Shown: positions 60,241 through 64,000 of the stretch, piece after piece
How positions within the stretch are numbered: position 1 is the first letter of the stretch
How the letters are laid out: the number at the start of each line of letters is the position of its first letter
Assembly: GCA_963920665.1 (NCBI GenBank)
Contig: OY987268.1
Location: 2,234,501-2,298,500, forward strand
From: Straminergon stramineum
Lineage: Eukaryota; Streptophyta; Bryopsida; Hypnales; Calliergonaceae
Direction: 5' to 3'
DNA: 64,000 bases
Notes under the pieces: model-generated
The model's input: the letters and a program-made list of their open reading frames with translations, nothing else
Told to the model about the DNA's origin: nothing
Databases searched by the model: none
Made by a program: the position numbers and the translations under genes

Positions 60241-62998
60241 TGAAATATTGTAAGGAAAACCACCTTTGTATGGAGTAGCAAAGGGAAGAACATGATTTAT
60301 CTTCGTGAAGAATTGTTCACAAGTAAAAATTAGCATATTTATTGATAGAGGAATATGCAAGAATTTGTTAATAAAATCCTTTCATTATAATATCAATGAT
60401 GATATTAAAGAGTCTTTTGTGCCTCCTTTTGGTAAGCATTTTCAACTTGATTTGATCAAATTTAACACCTTTCAAAAATTTGAAATTTATTGAGATTGGG
60501 GTTCTTTGAGATTCCACTGAATTATAATTCCTAATTCCTAGACTACTTAACTTAAGATATTGTCATCTTATATGACCTTATTGTGACTTGTCTTTCCATG
60601 TAAAGATATAACTATCTTAAACTTGGGGTTAATACTTTTTCTATAAGTTTAATTTGATTTCATTATTTAAGAATGAGAGACATGATAAAAAATTTCATAA
60701 AATTATATTTTTAGCACTTTTTTTTTATATTGATAGATTGCTTATATCAAACAATGCACTTGTGGTTTGCTTCTACTCCAACTCCATTTGTATTGTCGTA
60801 CTCACATTTGTATAACTTATCTCTTTGTTTGTTGATCATTGAAATTGTAGTAAAAAATTGATTGTATTGTTATAATTGTAGGTCTATGAAACAAAGCCAA
60901 ATGGAGAACATACAAAGTTATTTGGAATTGATGAAAAAGTCAAAGAGGTGCAAAATTACCTTCAAAATGTAAATTTGTTGGGCATCGTTGGTATGGGTGG
61001 AGTAGGGAAAAGCACCATTGCTAAGGCTTTACTTCAAGTTGAAGAAGGAAATGCAAAGTTCAACAAAAAGTATTTCCATTATATTGGAAGGCTTCAAAGT
61101 GATGAAAAATGCTTACAAGCATTACAAGACAAGACATATTGAAAAACTTGGATGTTGACAAGAAATTGGAAAGTTTAATCCATGGGCAAAAAGAGTTAAA
61201 AGTGGCCTTGGCAAAGAATAATACACTTCTCATTTGGGATGATGTATGGGATCTAAGCGATTTCAACAACATCGTATCACTAGACATGTTTCGTTCATAC
61301 CCAAATTCAACATTGGTTGTTTGTTCGCGCAATTTGGATGCAATAAAGGATCATGTTGAAAAAATATATGATTTACATCCATTGAAGGATAGAGATTTAG
61401 CTATGAAATTGTTCGCAACTCATTGCTTTGGTGATGGAAAGGCCAACATGCCCCATCCATTCTCAGAGGTGGGTTCAATAATTGTTGAAGCTTGTGAGGG
61501 TTTGCCGTTGAACTTAAAGGTCCTTGGTGCCTTCTTGTATGGCAAGGAGAGGTTGAAAAGTTGGGAGAAAGTATTGCAACGATTGAAAAGGGGTAGATCA
61601 CCACAAACTGGCAAAATTGGAGATGATTGGCAAATCTTTGAAGTATTGAAGATTAGTTTTGACGGATTAGCGGAGATAGAGAAAACCATGTTTTTGGACA
61701 TTTGTTGTTTCTTCCTCAAAGATGTGTATGGTCGAAGTTTGTATATTTGCTCTAATTGTACCAAGTTACTTACTTATGGTGAAAGTTTGTTGATGTAAGC
61801 ATTTGAGACATTGCAACATCGTTCACTAGTAGAAGTAAGCGATGGAATGTTGCACATGCATGATCACCTTTGTAACATGGATCGAGAGATTGTAGAGTTG
61901 AAAGTTGATGCTCAACCTTCTAGCGTTGACAAAGACAAGAAATATGTTGGAACTTGTCTTTATTATCCAAGTGCGAAAACATTTGAGCAAATGAAAAATG
62001 AGGTTAGCTTATAGTTGAAATGACTTTTTAAAAATTTATTCCTATTTAAATGAAGGTTTCTTCACTTTGTTTTGTTCATCATTTGATTGCATGAATATAA
62101 CATTTGACTTTATCTATTCAATGTAAACATGCACTTCTGAAGTGGTTTAGAATTTTATTAGTGAATCAAAATTGTGAAACTCACAATATGGGATATTATA
62201 TGTGTAAGCAGGAGTTTGACTTCATAAATCTTGAAGGGCTTTAGTATCAAGCATCAAAGAAATTGTTACCCTTAACAAATATTTGAATGAAAAGAATTAT
62301 CCAAAGTTTCGAATTATTTTAGTTCAAACTAGTAAGTGTATGACAAATCAATATGTATTTCTTAATGTTACTTTGTGCATTATAATTAGATTGATTTTGC
62401 ATGTCTAGATTTAGTATCAAACCAATGCAAATTTCTATATTGGGCATTTTATTATATTTGGCACTTTGAGGCAAAGTGATTAAGAATAGTAACCAATAGT
62501 TCAAAGTAGAAATTTTAAATACTTTTAAATAATAATTACTTATATTCATTTACTTAATCAACATATTCCATATAAACTTACTAGCATATAGGATTTAATG
62601 GGATACTTAATGGTTTGCTCTTTCAATTTCTACTTTAAGAATATAAAGGATATGATGAATAATCCAAAAAGAGTTAGTGTTACTATTTAATCTATTGAAG
62701 ATCAATAATAAATAAATTAGTACTTTTATATGTACAAATTGTCCAAACATTCGAGAGGAAGTTGAATAGAATGTCTTCCTCCTAACCTTTCATTACTAAT
62801 GCTTTATATTCTACTTGCACATGCAAAAGAAGAAAAAATCTCTTACAACTTCAAGAATTTGACTCACATGACATTATTGGAGATATATGGTTCTCATTTG
62901 AAGAAAGTACCAAAGGGAGTGAAAAATATGAAGTCATTGAAGTCATTGAAGCTTCAATGTTCTAGGTTACAGTTGCTTCTTAATGGAATGTTCAATTC

Positions 62999-64000
62999 GT
63001 CTTTGACATCACTTGATTTGTATGGATGTTCCAATCTATCCTCATTGCCTAATGCATTGGGGAAGATGCCATCTTTGAGATCACTCAATTTGAGTTATTG
63101 TTCCAAGCTATCCACATTGCTAGATGCATTGGGGAACTTATCGTCTTTGACATCACTTGATTTGAGTTGGTGTTCCAACCTATCCACATTGGTGGATGCA
63201 TTGGGGAACTTGTCTTCTTTGGCATTTTTTGATTTGAGTTGGTGTTCCAAGCTATCAACATTGCCAGATACATTGGGGAACTTGTCTTCATTGACATTTC
63301 TTGACTTGAATTGTTGTTCCAAGCTATTGACATTGCCGGATGCATCCTGGAACTTGTCTTCTTTGACATTTCTTAATTTGAGTTGTTGTTTTGAGCTATT
63401 GACAATGCCAAATGAATTGGGGAACTTGTCTTCATTGACATCACTTAATTTGAGTAGATGTTCCAATCTATTGACATTGCCCATTTCATTGGGGAACTTG
63501 TCTTCTTTGATATCACTTGATTTGAGTGGATGTTCCAACTCATCAACATTTACTGATGCTTTGACATTTCTCAATTTGAATTGGCATTCCAGCTTATCGG
63601 CAATGGATGCATTGTGAACTTGTCTTCATTGACATCACTTGATTTGAATGCATATTCCAACCTATCAACACTACCCAATGCATTGGAGAACTTGTCTTCT
63701 TTGATGTCACTTGTGTTTTTTTTTGACATCATTCAATTTGAGTGAGTGCTCCAAGCTATCAACATTGTCTGGTACATTGGGGACCTTGTGTTCTTTAACA
63801 ACTCTCTATTTGAGAGGGTGTTTCAACCTATCAACATTGCCTAATGCATTGGGGAACTTATTATCTTTGACATCACTTGATTTGGGTTGGTGTTTTAAGA
63901 TATTGACATTGCCCGTTTCATTGGAGAACTTGTCATTTTTGACATCACTCAATTAAGTTGGTGTTACAACCTTTAGACATTGTTTGATGCATTGGAAACT
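62999..64000 (+). repeat. 72-bp tandem repeats encoding 24-residue LRRs
   Basis: About 14 units follow the pattern TCTTTGACATCACTTGATTT...TGTTCCAA...ATTGCC.GATGCATTGGGGAAC, each coding for LxxLPDALGNLSSLTSLDLSWCSxLST-type repeats. The first 8-9 units stay open to 63617. One unit near 63545-63565 lacks about 18 bp in frame. After 63614 the frame breaks repeatedly: a one-base loss at TTG-TGAAC, slippage in a T run at 63714-63722, and a lost base at 63950. The array continues past the window edge. Confidence 0.9.

Larger units (their letters stand above)
58050..64000 (+). pseudogene. Kinase-NB-ARC-LRR (PNL-type) immune receptor, decayed and cut by the window end
   Basis: Such receptors detect pathogens inside plant cells; the kinase-fused form is known from mosses (family knowledge). 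Exon 1, 58050-59783: N-terminal region, then a kinase domain with GEVGGVGSVYE loop, CATKVL lysine, HRDLKPGNIL (HRD at 59262), LIDFGISK (DFG at 59361), APK for APE, and RPTFSKIW; intron 59784-60881 (GT-AG). Exon 2, 60882-62002: NB-ARC with P-loop GMGGVGKST (about 60987-61013), kinase-2 LLIWDDVWD, EGLPLNLKVLG, FLDICCFF and MHD (61854). Probable linker exon from 62212, then LRRs from about 62.8 kb to the edge. Damage: stops at 58329, 58443, 58572, 61796, 62242, 62284; frameshifts near 61115-61140, 63614, 63711 and 63950. The kinase stretch after 58574 is open (first ATG 58677), so a kinase-only product is conceivable. Sequencing error cannot explain this many lesions. Confidence 0.85.

Noticed and set aside
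63085..63574. Long antisense open frames (94 and 159 codons) opposite the LRR array
   Set aside because: The 72-bp repeat unit is a multiple of three, so an open antisense frame in one unit stays open in all. No independent evidence of a gene.

Overview
The window is nuclear DNA of a land plant. It is AT-rich and gene-poor, with spliced genes (GT-AG introns), plant-only gene families and dense small inverted-repeat transposons. A protein kinase joined to an NB-ARC domain and a leucine-rich-repeat (LRR) domain (58.0-64.0 kb) has the 'PNL' receptor layout known from mosses, so a moss is my best guess. This is inference from gene content; another plant lineage is not excluded.

Two genes look intact. 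On the minus strand, 24.06-31.74 kb, lies a plant RecQ-family DNA helicase of the RecQsim type. I could join 17 exons into one 1266-residue frame with an N-terminal UBA domain, a split RecQ helicase core carrying an acidic insert, a cysteine cluster and a basic tail. On the plus strand, 42.69-44.09 kb, lies a two-exon, 259-residue sphingoid-base C4-hydroxylase (SBH type) with its three histidine boxes and a KKXX-like C-terminus.

Two genes look broken. A kinase relic lies on the minus strand at 45.3-46.3 kb. The kinase-NB-ARC-LRR receptor at 58.05-64.0 kb (plus strand, running off the window end) has in-frame stops in its N-terminal region, NB-ARC part and linker, and frameshifts in the NB-ARC and LRR parts. 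Most premature stops in both relics are one C-to-T or G-to-A change from a plausible sense codon.

Most of the rest is non-coding. Much of it is miniature inverted-repeat elements (MITEs), sorted here by eye: (a) several families bounded by TTAA with CCCCTAA-like or CCCTTAA-like ends, resembling piggyBac-type termini; (b) a ~725-bp family with GGGTGATTGCAAGAAACACTT ends, including one copy nested inside another; (c) elements with CATTAGAGG ends; (d) fold-back elements. No transposase or reverse transcriptase coding region was recognised.

Layout: 1-24 kb repeats with no gene recognised; 24-32 kb RecQ helicase; 32.7-33.7 kb ~300-bp tandem repeats upstream of it; 34-42 kb intergenic with TTAA elements; 42.7-44.1 kb hydroxylase; 45.3-46.3 kb kinase relic; 47-57 kb intergenic with nested and dispersed elements; 58-64 kb receptor relic. 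The genes have no evident shared pathway. All coordinates and splice sites were read by eye and not tested against transcripts or databases.
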